Notes: generated by a model not told the origin, from the letters alone. A stretch of DNA of 64,000 bases from Paenibacillus sp. 1011MAR3C5 (GCF_003591485.1 NZ_QZCF01000002.1:903992-967991); one strand, 5' to 3'. Shown: positions 1 to 10,014, counted from the stretch's first letter. A program made the numbers and translations.

Positions 1-1
1 T

Positions 2-3000
2 ATTGATGCTTCGGAGACCGCTGACTGGAGCAATGGCGATGGTTTTATCCCCATTGGCGGCGCCGGAAAGGCCAGCAGCCAGTTCACCGGCGTATTCGAC
101 GGACAGGGACATGTCATCCGCGGGCTGACCATCAAACAGCCCTTGTCCGAGAACATCGGTCTGTTCGGGATCGTCGGCTCCAGCGGAGTGATAAGAAATG
201 TCGGTCTAGAGGGAGTCTCCATCACTGGAAAAATCTACATAGGCGGACTGGCAGGGCGCAACTTTGGCTCAGTGGATCAGTCCTACGTTACCGGCGCTGT
301 CAACAGCAGCAGCGGCATCGACAGCGGTATCGTCGGCGGGTTAGTGGGCTACAATGGCATCGGCGGCACAATAACCAACTCCCACGCCGCAGGCGCTGTC
401 AGCGGCACAACTTATGTCGGCGGGCTGGTCGGGCGCAATGACGACACAGTGAGTATCTCCCACGCTAACGGGACCGTCAACGGCACCTCCATTGTCGGTG
501 GGCTTGTAGGAGACAACGAAGGCGGAATAGTGAGCCAGTCCTACGCTACAAGTACCGTCAGCGGGAGCGGTGAGAATGTCGGCGGGCTGGTCGGGTATAA
601 TCTTTTTAACGGTGTTGTAAGTCAGTCATACGCCACTGGCGCCGTCAGCGGACGGAGTTATGTCGGCGGGTTGGTGGGGGGCACTGACTTTGGCTTGATA
701 GGCGAGTCCTACGCCACAGGGATCGTCAGCGGCACCCAATTTGTCGGAGGTCTGGTGGGGTACAATTACGAAGCTAAATTGAGCAACGGTTTCTGGGATA
801 AGGAAACGACCGGCCAGAGCAACGCCTGCGGATACGGAACCTGCATGGAAACCGGCCTCACCACCGCGCAGGCTCTGACACAAACGAGCTATGCCGGCTG
901 GGATTTCACGAATACCTGGTTTATAGTCGACGGATCGACTCGGCCGCTTCTTCGGTCCGAATGGTCAACGACCATTCGGAATGCCCATCACCTGCAATTG
1001 ATGGCGATGGATCTCACGGCGAATTACACGCTGGCTCAGAATATCGACTTCGGCGATACGTTCAACGATAGCAGCCGTTCCGACATGTGGGCGACGAGTT
1101 CGAGCGATGGCGCCGGCTTCGCACCCATCGGTAGCGAAGCCAGCAAGCCCTTTACCGGCTCATTCAACGGCCAGGACCACACGATCCGCAATCTCATGAT
1201 CAAACGTCAAGGAGTCGATAATATCGGCTTGTTCGGAATGATCGGTTTCGGCAGCGTTGTACACAGTGTAGGACTGGAGGTTGGCTCCGTCAGCGGCCAT
1301 AATTCTATTGGCGGGCTGGTGGGATACAACAATGGCGGCACGGTGGATAAGGCTTACACGACAGCAGAAGTAAACGGAGATTCCTATGTTGGCGGCTTGG
1401 TGGGATACGCTGGCAGCGATGCCGCAATCACACTGTCACACGCCGCCGGCAGTGTTAGCGGCTCCTTCAGCGTCGGCGGGCTAATTGGGAATTTAGGCGA
1501 TAACAGCACCGTTGCCCAATCCCACGCCGATGGCAGCGTCAACGGTCAATTCAATGTCGGCGGGTTGGCGGGAAACATGGATAGGGGCAGTACGATCAAC
1601 CAGTCCTATGCTACCGGCAATATCATCGGCACGGATTTTATAGGCGGGTTGGTGGGTCGAAATGAGGGAGGCACGTTGAGCAATGTCTACGCCACCAGTT
1701 CCGTTGCAGGTCGGGCGGAGGTTGGCGGACTAACGGGACGCAATGTGGGCGATATCACCCATACTTATGCGGTTGGCAGCGTCACGGGCAGCGGCGACGT
1801 CGGCGGGCTGGTTGGGCGGAATTTCGGTAGGGTGTCCGCAAGTATCTATAACAAAGAAACGACCGGTCAATCCGACTCCGGCAAAGGCGAGTCACGAAGC
1901 ACATCGGAAATGAAACAGCGCGCTACGTTCAATCCCGACTGGGATTTCACACAAATCTGGAGCGAACAAGAAGGCAAGGCCTATCCAGTCTTGCAGGGCA
2001 TAGCCGCCAATATTGGAGTAGACTTGGCTCCTCCTACAGCCCTAAGTGCAAAGATAGAGGGTGAACATCCCGACCGTGTTATCTTATCATTCGATGAAGA
2101 AGTAAGCATTTCAGATAGCGACGGAGTAACGATTAACGCGGATGGTCATGCTGCGACGATTACGGACATAAAGGGGACGGGAACAAAGTCCCTCACTTTT
2201 ACTGTCAGCGAAAGGTTCGAACAAGGTCAGCATGTTCTCCTTTCCTACGATGAGCAGTCAGGAACGATCTTGGACTTGGCGAACAATCCAATGCGAAGTG
2301 TAACGGACTACAATGTAGAGCATCAGCTCCCTGAGGATAAGACGCCGCCAACGATTATGATTACGATGACGAAAGCGGACGGAAACGATTATGAAGACGG
2401 CACATGGACCAACCAGAGTGTTACGTTAAGCGCAGCGGCATCGGATGCGAACGGTGTAAGCTTGTTCGAATATTCTCTTGATAGCGGCGCGACGTGGAGG
2501 ACTTATCTATCGGATATCGTCCTTCAGGATGATGGCGTTTATACGCTCTCCTTCAAAGCGATTGATACGGCGCATAATGAATCGGTTGAAACACGTACAG
2601 TAAAGCTCAGTACGAGCGGACTTAAGCTGACACCGACGTTGACCAAAGCGGACGGAAGCGCTTATACGAGCGGCGCTTGGACGAACGCAAGCGTTACCGT
2701 GAGCGCCTATGCCGAGGCTAGATTCGGGGAAATCACCGGTTTCACCTATACGTTAGATGGAGAAACCGCGCAAGCTTACGAGAATAAGGCACCGATCGTG
2801 ATTTCAGACGAAGGCATGCATACGATTATATTCCAGGCGGAGGACAGGGCGGGTAATACGCTGTCTGCTGAACTCACGGTGAAGATCGACAATACGCCGC
2901 CAACGATTATGATTAAGATGATGAAAGCGGACGAAAATGATTATGAAGACGGCACATGGACCAATCAGAATGTTATGTTAAGCGCAGCGGCATCGGATGC

Positions 3001-5269
3001 GAACGGTGTAAGCTTGTTCGAGTATTCTCTGGATGACGGCGCGACGTGGAAGACCTATCAATCGGATATCGTCCTTCGTGATGATGGCATTTATACACTA
3101 TCATTCAAGGCAATTGATGCGGCGCGTAATGAATCGGTTGAAACACGTACAGTAAAGATCAGTAAGAGCGGACTTAAGCTGACACCAACGTTGACCAAGG
3201 CGGACGGAAGCGCTTATACGAGCGGTGATTGGACGAACGCAAGCGTTACCGTAAGCGTCTATGCTGAGGCGGGATTCGGGGAAATCACCGGTTTTACCTA
3301 TACGTTAGATGGAAGAACCGCACAAGCTTACGAGAATAAGGCACCGATCGTAATTTCAGACGAAGGCATGCATACGATTATATTCCAGGCGGAGGACAGG
3401 GCGGATAATACGCTGTCTGCTGAACTCACGGTTAAGATCGACAAAACGCCGCCAACGATTATGATTACGATGACGAAAGCGGACGGAAACGATTATGAAG
3501 ACGGCACATGGACCAACCAGAGTGTTACGTTAAGCGCAGCGGCATCGGATGCGAACGGTGTAAGCTTGTTCGAGTATTCTCTGGATGACGGCGCGACGTG
3601 GAAGACCTATCAATCGGATATCGTCCTTCGGGATGATGGCATTCATACGCTCTCCTTCAAGGCAATAGATGCGGCGCGTAATGAATCGGTTGAAACACGT
3701 ACAGTGAAGATCAGTACGAGCGGACTTAAGCTGACACCGACGTTGACCAAGGCGGACGGAAGCGCATATACGAGCGGTGATTGGACGAACGCAAGCGTTA
3801 CCGTGAGCGCCTATGCCGAGGCGGGATTCGGTGAAATCACCGGTTTCACCTATACGTTAGATGGAGGAACCGCGCAAACTTACGAGAATAAGGCACCAAT
3901 CGTGATTTCAGACGAAGGCAAGCATACGGTTATATTCCAGGTGGAGGACAGGGCGGGTAATACGCTCTCTTCTGAGCTCGCGGTGAAGATCGACAAGACG
4001 CCGCCAACCGTTGGCTACAGCCCGAATGGCAGTGAAACGTGGGCGACATCGACCGAAACAACGGTGACTGTTGCCGATACGGGAAGCGGTGCCGACGCAT
4101 CCACGGTTCAGTATGCTTGGACAACCGACGCTACTACTCCGGTTGAAGGCTGGATGCCATTTACGAACGGAGCAGCGCTCACGAAAAGCGGCGCCGATGG
4201 AGAATGGTATTTGCACATCCGGGGAAGGGATTTGGCAGGAAATGTGGGGAACGCGGCATCCGAACGATTTCGGCTGAAAACCCGTGAATCCAATCCTTCA
4301 AGCGGCAGCGGGCTGCCGAGCAATACCTACCTAGTAGGAGTCGAAGGGAGTACGATTTCTTTTGGCGAGGGGCAAATCATCATCCCTGCTGGAGCGGTAC
4401 ATCAACCTTTGTATTTAACCATTAACGAAATCACAGGCACAGATGCTCTTCCTTTGTCCGATAGACAAAGGCTGATAAGTAAAGTGATCGAGTTCAAGAA
4501 GGATCAAGCAGAAAAATTCGACAAGGATGTGACCATAAGGCTTCGATTTGCCGCTGAATCACTTCGAGAAGATAACGTTGAAATCAGCCTTTACTGGCTC
4601 AATGAAGCAACGAATGAATGGATAGAACTGAATAATATCGGGATCGAATGGGAGAAGGGCGTCGTAAGCGGTACAACCGACCACTTTACTAAATTTGCAG
4701 TTATTGCGAAACCTGTAGTGGAAAATGAACCTGGCGTTCACTTTAACGATATGAAAGGTCACTGGGCGGAAGAAAACATTAAGAAACTCGCTAGCATTGG
4801 CGCAGTGAACGGCTATAGGGACGGGACCTTCAAGCCAGACAGCGCAATTACCCGAGCAGAATTCACCGCGATTTTGGTTCGAGCGCTTGGTGTTCCGAAT
4901 AAAAAAAGCAACGTATTCACCGATATGACGAATCATTGGGCAAGAGAGGCCATTTCCACCGCGAATGCGTACGGAATTATTCATGGATACGATCAGCATA
5001 CCTTTGCGCCTGACGATTTCATTACGCGTGAGCAAATAGCGGTGATGGTGGTAAACGCTCTGCAGTTAGAGGATGTGCAAGCAACTAAAACCTTCGCCGA
5101 TCATGGCGAGATTTCTACATGGGCACAAAAGGCAGTCGTTGCTGCAGTAGAGCATGGAATGATTGCCGGTTATCCGGATAACACGATGAAACCCCAAGCG
5201 CATGCAACCAGGGCGGAATCGGTAACTATCATAATAAACGCTATCGAGAAAAAACGAAAAATCGAATGA
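2..5269 (+). CDS. Large secreted SLH-domain adhesin with GLUG and Ig-like repeats (5' end outside window)
   Basis: The reading frame is open from base 2, so the gene begins upstream; a TTG at 143 is only an internal candidate start. From about 1 to 1.85 kb it encodes many GLUG-type repeats (GGLVGYN, GGLVGRN) in two blocks, each introduced by a segment like FTGVFDGQGHVIRGLTI. Next comes an Ig-like segment (about 2.03-2.33 kb), then three 184-residue repeats each made of two related Ig-like units (2342-3997), a beta-rich linker, and three C-terminal SLH domains (about 4.74-5.26 kb; motifs HWAEENIKK, ITRAEF, GYPDNTMKP). SLH domains bind pyruvylated secondary cell-wall polymer, so the protein is expected at the cell surface, probably in adhesion or matrix contact; that role is inference. 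The signal peptide is not in the window. Confidence 0.93.
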   Translation: MDASETADWSNGDGFIPIGGAGKASSQFTGVFDGQGHVIRGLTIKQPLSENIGLFGIVGSSGVIRNVGLEGVSITGKIYIGGLAGRNFGSVDQSYVTGAVNSSSGIDSGIVGGLVGYNGIGGTITNSHAAGAVSGTTYVGGLVGRNDDTVSISHANGTVNGTSIVGGLVGDNEGGIVSQSYATSTVSGSGENVGGLVGYNLFNGVVSQSYATGAVSGRSYVGGLVGGTDFGLIGESYATGIVSGTQFVGGLVGYNYEAKLSNGFWDKETTGQSNACGYGTCMETGLTTAQALTQTSYAGWDFTNTWFIVDGSTRPLLRSEWSTTIRNAHHLQLMAMDLTANYTLAQNIDFGDTFNDSSRSDMWATSSSDGAGFAPIGSEASKPFTGSFNGQDHTIRNLMIKRQGVDNIGLFGMIGFGSVVHSVGLEVGSVSGHNSIGGLVGYNNGGTVDKAYTTAEVNGDSYVGGLVGYAGSDAAITLSHAAGSVSGSFSVGGLIGNLGDNSTVAQSHADGSVNGQFNVGGLAGNMDRGSTINQSYATGNIIGTDFIGGLVGRNEGGTLSNVYATSSVAGRAEVGGLTGRNVGDITHTYAVGSVTGSGDVGGLVGRNFGRVSASIYNKETTGQSDSGKGESRSTSEMKQRATFNPDWDFTQIWSEQEGKAYPVLQGIAANIGVDLAPPTALSAKIEGEHPDRVILSFDEEVSISDSDGVTINADGHAATITDIKGTGTKSLTFTVSERFEQGQHVLLSYDEQSGTILDLANNPMRSVTDYNVEHQLPEDKTPPTIMITMTKADGNDYEDGTWTNQSVTLSAAASDANGVSLFEYSLDSGATWRTYLSDIVLQDDGVYTLSFKAIDTAHNESVETRTVKLSTSGLKLTPTLTKADGSAYTSGAWTNASVTVSAYAEARFGEITGFTYTLDGETAQAYENKAPIVISDEGMHTIIFQAEDRAGNTLSAELTVKIDNTPPTIMIKMMKADENDYEDGTWTNQNVMLSAAASDANGVSLFEYSLDDGATWKTYQSDIVLRDDGIYTLSFKAIDAARNESVETRTVKISKSGLKLTPTLTKADGSAYTSGDWTNASVTVSVYAEAGFGEITGFTYTLDGRTAQAYENKAPIVISDEGMHTIIFQAEDRADNTLSAELTVKIDKTPPTIMITMTKADGNDYEDGTWTNQSVTLSAAASDANGVSLFEYSLDDGATWKTYQSDIVLRDDGIHTLSFKAIDAARNESVETRTVKISTSGLKLTPTLTKADGSAYTSGDWTNASVTVSAYAEAGFGEITGFTYTLDGGTAQTYENKAPIVISDEGKHTVIFQVEDRAGNTLSSELAVKIDKTPPTVGYSPNGSETWATSTETTVTVADTGSGADASTVQYAWTTDATTPVEGWMPFTNGAALTKSGADGEWYLHIRGRDLAGNVGNAASERFRLKTRESNPSSGSGLPSNTYLVGVEGSTISFGEGQIIIPAGAVHQPLYLTINEITGTDALPLSDRQRLISKVIEFKKDQAEKFDKDVTIRLRFAAESLREDNVEISLYWLNEATNEWIELNNIGIEWEKGVVSGTTDHFTKFAVIAKPVVENEPGVHFNDMKGHWAEENIKKLASIGAVNGYRDGTFKPDSAITRAEFTAILVRALGVPNKKSNVFTDMTNHWAREAISTANAYGIIHGYDQHTFAPDDFITREQIAVMVVNALQLEDVQATKTFADHGEISTWAQKAVVAAVEHGMIAGYPDNTMKPQAHATRAESVTIIINAIEKKRKIE
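2342..3997 (+). repeat. Three tandem 552-bp coding repeats
   Basis: Three copies start at 2342, 2894 and 3446, and the fourth boundary (the same ACGCCGCC phase) falls at 3998, so every period is exactly 552 bp (184 codons). Copies differ by scattered substitutions only. Each copy contains two diverged Ig-like halves that both carry a TKADG...Y..G.WTN...V pattern, so the array is six related Ig-like units. Tandem repeats this similar can change copy number by recombination or slippage. Confidence 0.95.
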
Positions 5270-5300
5270 CCCCAAATAAATGTCTCAAATTGCAGGAAAA

Positions 5301-5339
5301 AGGATGAAACCCGTCATATCGGAGTTTTATCCTTTTTTT
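5301..5339 (+). terminator. Rho-independent terminator after the SLH adhesin
   Basis: About 30 bp after the stop, GGATGAAAC pairs with GTTTTATCC (one mismatch) around a GC-containing loop, followed by a run of T. The region from here to 5607 contains no recognisable gene. Confidence 0.75.
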
Positions 5340-5607
5340 CAGTTTTCACTCCTTACTATTTCACAAAACTCGTATTTTGTACATATGTATGTAAATCAGT
5401 TAAAGGCCACTCCCTAAATGATTTATGTAATGTAACGGCTCTGAATTGACTGTTAATCATCTGAATTTTACTGCAGCTCTCATCTCTTCATCTATTTAGT
5501 GTGTCACAGTTGGTTTAATAACTCTCGTGATTTAGTGTGACCTGATACTGAGCCATGAATCAATACTCTCCTCTGGAATGGTTTAGGCACCTTTTCTAGA
5601 TGAGTAT

Positions 5608-5784
5608 TTACTGATTAATCCCGCGCATAAAATTTAAAATTGCTTCAATGCGTATTTTATCAGCACAATCTTCACAACAAAAAACCTTAACCTTTCTTTC
5701 CTTGGCTTGTTTATATTTTAGTGAACCTTCGTATACTCTGATTGTTTTTTTACAATTATAGCAAAGTACATCATAGTAAAACAT
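5608..5784 (-). CDS. Small Cys-pair (probable zinc-binding) protein
   Basis: A 58-residue protein with CYNCKK near the N-terminus and CCEDCADK in the second half; two CxxC pairs suggest a structural zinc site. The ATG at 5784 is preceded by AAGGAGG at ideal spacing. A longer reading from 5805 would start inside that ribosome binding site and is rejected. It lies 22 bp downstream of the TetR gene on the same strand, so the two are probably cotranscribed. I do not recognise a named family; the function is unknown. It could be a small regulator or adaptor accompanying the TetR protein. Confidence 0.75.
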   Translation of the reverse strand: MFYYDVLCYNCKKTIRVYEGSLKYKQAKERKVKVFCCEDCADKIRIEAILNFMRGINQ

Positions 5785-5806
5785 TAATAACCTCCTTGGT
5801 GACATA

Positions 5807-6436
5807 TCACTTCTTAGTTGATATATCGAAGATTGTAATCAGTTCTCTCGTATATTCCTGAATATCTAAATGAGGCTTTCTCATTAATTCCATGGTGAAC
5901 CCGTCAATGGCATTTCTTATTGTTAGCGCCATCACCCTTGCCGATGATTTGGTAAATTCCCGAAAAACTCCTTCTTGCATCCCTAGAGTGAGAATATTTT
6001 CAATTGGAACTAAAACAGCTTCATCATGGTCTGCTGCAAACTGAAGTTTACCATCAGCAGTTATCTTATTAGAAAGCAATTCAATAACAGCGAAAACATG
6101 CTGCCGATTTTCATCTACAAATGAAAGATTGGATTCAATATACACCCGAAGCATTTCTTCAGGAGATTTTTGAGCTTCTATTCGTGGAGCAATATATGAT
6201 TGCCAAGCCATATAGTATTCGATAGCTACTTGCTCCAATAATTCCTCTTTATTTTCAAAGTGATAAGAAATAACTCCTTTACTGATTTTCGCACGTTTTG
6301 CAATCTCTCCTAAAGAGGCTTGAGTGTAACCTACTTCTGCGATTGTCTCAATCGCACATTCCACAATTTGAGCTCTACGGGCTTTTTCGATGAATGACCT
6401 TTGCTTTTGGTCAGTTGGTTTATTTTTTATACTCAT
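5807..6436 (-). CDS. TetR/AcrR-family transcriptional regulator
   Basis: 209 residues. The N-terminal helix-turn-helix domain (about residues 17-65) is typical of TetR regulators (IVECAIETIAEVGYTQASL, then ISKGVISYHFENKEEL). The remaining helical part should bind an inducer and dimerise. It heads a two-gene unit with the small Cys-pair protein. A palindrome just upstream of the start (6447-6462) suggests autoregulation. No efflux pump or enzyme is adjacent, so its target pathway cannot be read from context. Confidence 0.92.
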   Translation of the reverse strand: MSIKNKPTDQKQRSFIEKARRAQIVECAIETIAEVGYTQASLGEIAKRAKISKGVISYHFENKEELLEQVAIEYYMAWQSYIAPRIEAQKSPEEMLRVYIESNLSFVDENRQHVFAVIELLSNKITADGKLQFAADHDEAVLVPIENILTLGMQEGVFREFTKSSARVMALTIRNAIDGFTMELMRKPHLDIQEYTRELITIFDISTKK

Positions 6437-6446
6437 ATTTTAATTT

Positions 6447-6462
6447 TAGTACAGTCGTACAA
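6447..6462 (-). promoter_or_regulatory. Candidate operator of the 5.8-kb TetR gene
   Basis: The inverted repeat GTAC-AGTC-GTAC, with near-symmetric flanks (TA on one side, AA on the other), lies 11 bp upstream of the tetR start codon. Position and symmetry fit an autoregulatory TetR operator; binding is inferred. Confidence 0.55.
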
Positions 6463-6875
6463 GAAAATCAAATAAAAAACCATATAGATCGGCTTTATGA
6501 GGGTTCAGTTTCATGCCTGCAGTAGTGACTATTATAGTCCAATTATTATAAGCAGTGTACGTATAGGGGCTCCTCTTTGTGAGGTTTGAGGGGCATTTTT
6601 CCATTAATGCTGTTTAAAAAATCAAAATAGACATATTTACTTATACTGGTAAAAATATAAACTATAGGTAGACATGTACAAGTAGTTTAATTATAAGTGT
6701 CTGCTTTAGCGAGGTTATGCGTAAAAGGGGTGATGCTTCTAATCGTAAAACCATAATGTGTAATCGATCATTTAGAACAGCATTAGTTGAAAAGTAAGGA
6801 ACATACAACAAGTCGCTGACAGAAGTGATCTCCGATTGGATATTCTATTTATCAAATTAGAGGAGATGGTGTTTA
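6463..6875. other. Intergenic stretch without a recognised gene
   Basis: 413 bases of AT-rich sequence. I see no convincing reading frame. A short GC-rich segment around 6565-6600 (CCTC-tttgt-GAGG) could form a weak hairpin followed by T residues, perhaps an old terminator. Confidence 0.5.
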
Positions 6876-7137
6876 ATGAAGTCTCGTAAATTAGTGATGT
6901 TATTTGTTGTTGTTGCAATGTTGCTCGCATTACCGTTAAGCGCAAGTGCTAGTGACGTAGGAACGATTCAAGGACAAGGAAATCTTGTTGTTTCTGGTAC
7001 TTTCAGCGGGGCTGGAACCCCATCAATATTGATCTGGTCCTACCGCAGGTGCTGATTTCACTACGATTGCGTTCTATTAATACCTAATCGAAGGTGACAA
7101 TATTCAATTAGTAGCAGAAGCCCTTCGAATCGGCTGA
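6876..7137 (+). pseudogene. Broken small secreted protein gene
   Basis: ATG at 6876 follows AGGAGATGG and starts a clear signal peptide (MKSRKLVMLFVVVAMLLA, ending near ASAS). The frame stops at 7053 after 59 residues. In a neighbouring frame the sequence continues sensibly (GPTAGADFTTIAFY, a stop, then YLIEGDNIQLVAEALRIG). The gene therefore seems to have suffered a frameshift near 7030 and a nonsense change near 7078. The original was probably a small exported beta-rich protein. A short functional 59-residue product cannot be excluded. Confidence 0.55.
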
Positions 7138-7558
7138 TGAATGGTAACCCTCTTGTGGATCACAGTTCAATCGGACGATCAAGGGCTTCTCTACATTTGA
7201 GCTGCTAATTCTTCATAACAGGAATCCTTACTTCACAACGATCAGGAAATTGGTTAAGGTTTTCTCCATTTTTGGTCCTTGTCGTCCTCGTTTTGCCTCC
7301 GAGTGTAAAAGAATCCTTCTAACCAATTCTGTAGTTCATATCCTTATCCCCTTCTCCGCAACGGTCATTCCTGTTAGCATGTGGAACATTTTTTGGGACT
7401 ATTCCAACGGTCTGTTCTTGACTTGCCATTGGAAACTGTTTAACCAACATCTATTCCATTATTTTATAGGCGATCACGTATGCCCATTTCAAAATTCCAC
7501 CAAAATCCAATCCATCCTATTATATCGGTAAGCCAATTTTCGCGGGATGGCGAAGCGG
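7138..7558. other. Gene-free flank of the IS110 remnant
   Basis: 421 bases with no supported gene. A plus-strand frame at 7250-7531 has unconvincing composition and no ribosome binding site. The tract adjoins the 3' side of the IS110-family remnant and may include its noncoding end. Confidence 0.4.
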
Positions 7559-8400
7559 CTAAGCAACCTGTTTCATAAGAAGAGCTCGATTCGGTTCGTA
7601 AGCTTCGCCACTGCTTGCCATGGCAACCAGAATGCGAGCGAACTTGCCGACCAGTTTCATTACCGAGCGTATCGATTTCATGTTCTTGCTTTTCACATTC
7701 GCTTCATGTAGGCGCTTGAATGATTCATCGTTCAAGATTAGAGCCATGGTTGCCATGAACAAGACATGTCGGAGCCTTGGTCGGCCGCGTTTGCTAAGTG
7801 ACATCTAGCCGTTCCACTTGCCGGAACTCGATTCGGCCAAGTTGAGGCCGGCTTGCCGTAGGAGCGCATTACCATGCGAATAGCCGCTGAGGTCGCCGGC
7901 TTCGACTAGAATGCCTGCAACAGACAGGACGCTTATGCCTTTTATCGCAAGCATTAGCGTGGCTAGCGGGATCCGTTTATGCGTAACTGCTAATTCTTTC
8001 TCGATCACCTGCAACTGCCCGGTAGCCAGATCGTACTCTGCAAGCAGTTGCTTTAGATGGAGCTTGTAAGCTTTCCAGCATGCCTTGCGCCGACTGATTT
8101 AGCTGCTAGAACCAGCAACTCGCCGCTGATTCTACGTTCACCGCTGTGCCATTTCATGACTGTTTTCCAGCCGTCGAGTACCTGGCGAACGGTTAGCTTT
8201 TGAAAATCAGCAGGCGTTGAAAAGAGACGCAGTGTAGCGAGCGAACCGGAGCCAATGAGGTGCTTATATGCCTGCCTCATTTCTGGAAACACAATGTCGA
8301 CCCAGCGATGGATCTGGTTCTTGACGCTGACAAACGATGGACGATTGTCTCTCGATTCGCCATGAGGACTCGCAGTTCTATGAACACTTCTTGGCGTAGC
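7559..8400 (-). pseudogene. IS110-family transposase remnant
   Basis: Three successive minus-strand pieces in different frames read as one IS110/IS116/IS902-type transposase. An N-terminal piece (about 8400-8330: ELRVLMANRETIVHRL) is followed after a frameshift by VKNQIHRWVDIVFPEMRQ, then a middle section, then the C-terminal transposase_20 domain (LSGYSHGNALLRQAGLN, later SKRGRPRLRHVLFMATMAL). The N-terminal catalytic DEDD domain is missing because the copy is cut near 8400, where the next IS-like sequence begins. Frameshifts near 8330, 8053 and 7805 make it nonfunctional. Confidence 0.85.
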
Positions 8401-8427
8401 CTCTTAAAAAACGAGGAGGTTTCGCCA

Positions 8428-9330
8428 ATGAATGAGTACGCGAATTCGCTAAAAGAAACACTGACATCCTCATACGAGAAATGTCATCCGCACCAGCACC
8501 CTATGTCAAAAATCCTGAATAAGATTTTACTCGAAAGAAAAGTTGCGCCTTTTGAAACGGTTATGCAACTCCTGATCTCAATGGGTGGCAACAGCCTGTA
8601 TAAGGAACTCCTGGAATCGCAGGGCTATGACGTGAACACGGCAACGACGTCTGCTTTTGTTCAGCAAAGGAATAAAATCCTGCCGTCTGCTGTGGAATTC
8701 TTGTTTCACGCCTTTACGCAAGCGTATACGGATATCAAGGACTACCGAGAATATCGTTTACTTGCCATTGACGGTTCGGATTTACATATCACAACTGACC
8801 CGGCGGACACGGACACCTATTTTCAAAGCGGGCCGAACACAAAAGGTTTTAATCTTCTGCATTTGAACGCAGCCTATGACCTCTGCAACCGACTTTACGT
8901 GGATGCCATTGTCCAGCCGCGAAGGTTGTGCAACGAGGGACGGGCGCTAGCTGCTATGGTTGACCGTTCCCCCATTAAAGGTAAAACCATTGTTACGGCT
9001 GATAGAGGTTATGAAAGTTACAACAATTCGCGCATGTTGAGCGCAAAGGGTGGAACTACGTCATACGGGTAAAGGATTTGGATTCCAATGATATCTTTCA
9101 GGCTTGCGTTTTCCCTCTAGCGGGGAGTTTGATCGCGACATTCATTTAATACTCACCAAAAAACAAACCAAATTATCGGCTCCATTTTTTTGCAATCTCT
9201 TTAATGACACTGTCAATTCGCACAGGTTATACAACGGCACGGCAACTCAATCTTGAACTTAATCGGCTGTTGGCAATCGGCATATTCTTGACAGGTGTTA
9301 CCGTGCTCTTCATTTGCCGAAAGGTAAAAA
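8428..9330 (+). pseudogene. IS4-family transposase, frameshifted and truncated
   Basis: The ATG at 8428 follows GAGGAGG. The first 215 codons encode an IS4-type DDE transposase with LLAIDGSDLHI (first Asp) and IVTADRGYESYN (second Asp). At about 9030 the frame shifts; the expected continuation (HVERKGWNYVIRVKDLDSN, then EFDRDIHLILTKKQT) is in another frame, and further decay follows to about 9330. The C-terminal part with the catalytic Glu is not intact. An open frame extending upstream to 8260 is antisense to the IS110 remnant and is not coding. This element probably inserted into or next to the IS110 copy. Confidence 0.82.
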
Positions 9331-9570
9331 TATGTCTTCGTTCTATTGAGTTTAAATCATACATAAAATTGAATTTGTGTAAGTGACCCCCCTTTCATTC
9401 TTTCAGCGTTGATAACATGCCTCCCTATCCATTGTGGGTTGGACAACGAACTTCAAACTCTTTGGAAAGGAGATTATGGAACTTATTGAATGAACATGAA
9501 TTTGCAAGATGATTCGAATTTGAATCAATCAGTTTGACCGGCAGTCAATTCTAAGGAGGAATCGTAAAAG

Positions 9571-10014
9571 ATGATGCAACAGCAACTTATTCCTGATCGT
9601 ATGATCATAGGTACCGTGATGAAAAGAGCTTTTATCTCCGTTCTACTGATGGTCGCCCTGTTGGTTTCATTCGTGCCGTCGGCATCCGCTGCTTATTCTT
9701 ATACGAGCCCGATCTATAACCTCAGCGGCGGTACCATCTATTTCGGCAACGGAGTAATCGTCAACACCGGCCAATATTACGACACCCTCACCGTCAATGT
9801 GTATGAAAAGGTATGTAATACAACACCCACCTCATCCTGCACGAACGTATGGGTCGGTTCTAAAACCATTTCCCTGTCCTCACAGCAATACATCTATCCT
9901 GGCGTATCAGGAGCTCCTCTTATCCCTATCGTTATAGGAACGACAGCTGGCCAATATTTCTATACGTTGTCCGCTCCCGGTAGCTGGCATGTTATGGCCG
10001 GCATCCACAATTAA
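9571..10014 (+). CDS. Small secreted protein of unknown function
   Basis: 147 residues from the ATG at 9571, which lies 11 bases after AGGAGG. A signal peptide (MKRAFISVLLMVALLVSFV, cleavage after ASA) begins at internal residue 17, so the mature exported part is about 105 residues, rich in Thr, Ser, Tyr and Gly with a probable disulfide (Cys residues in VCNTTP and SSCTN). An alternative start is the ATG at the signal peptide, but it lacks a good ribosome binding site. I do not recognise the family. It has no obvious operon partner and sits just after IS remnants. Confidence 0.7.
   Translation: MMQQQLIPDRMIIGTVMKRAFISVLLMVALLVSFVPSASAAYSYTSPIYNLSGGTIYFGNGVIVNTGQYYDTLTVNVYEKVCNTTPTSSCTNVWVGSKTISLSSQQYIYPGVSGAPLIPIVIGTTAGQYFYTLSAPGSWHVMAGIHN

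Noticed and set aside
1..5269. CRISPR-like array suspected from regular repeats in the first 2 kb and 2.3-4.0 kb
   Set aside because: The repeats are coding protein repeats (GLUG and Ig-like) in one continuous frame, without short repeat-spacer structure.
5785..5805. Longer start for the small Cys-pair protein
   Set aside because: The extra codons are the ribosome binding site AAGGAGG of the ATG at 5784.
6660..6875. Possible riboswitch or structured leader before the small secreted protein gene
   Set aside because: No conserved riboswitch core and no clear terminator or anti-terminator pairing found by eye.
7250..7531. 93-codon plus-strand frame
   Set aside because: No ribosome binding site, irregular composition; probably chance in IS-derived DNA.
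8260..8427. N-terminal extension of the IS4-like frame on the plus strand
   Set aside because: It is antisense to the IS110 remnant and the real start with GAGGAGG is at 8428.
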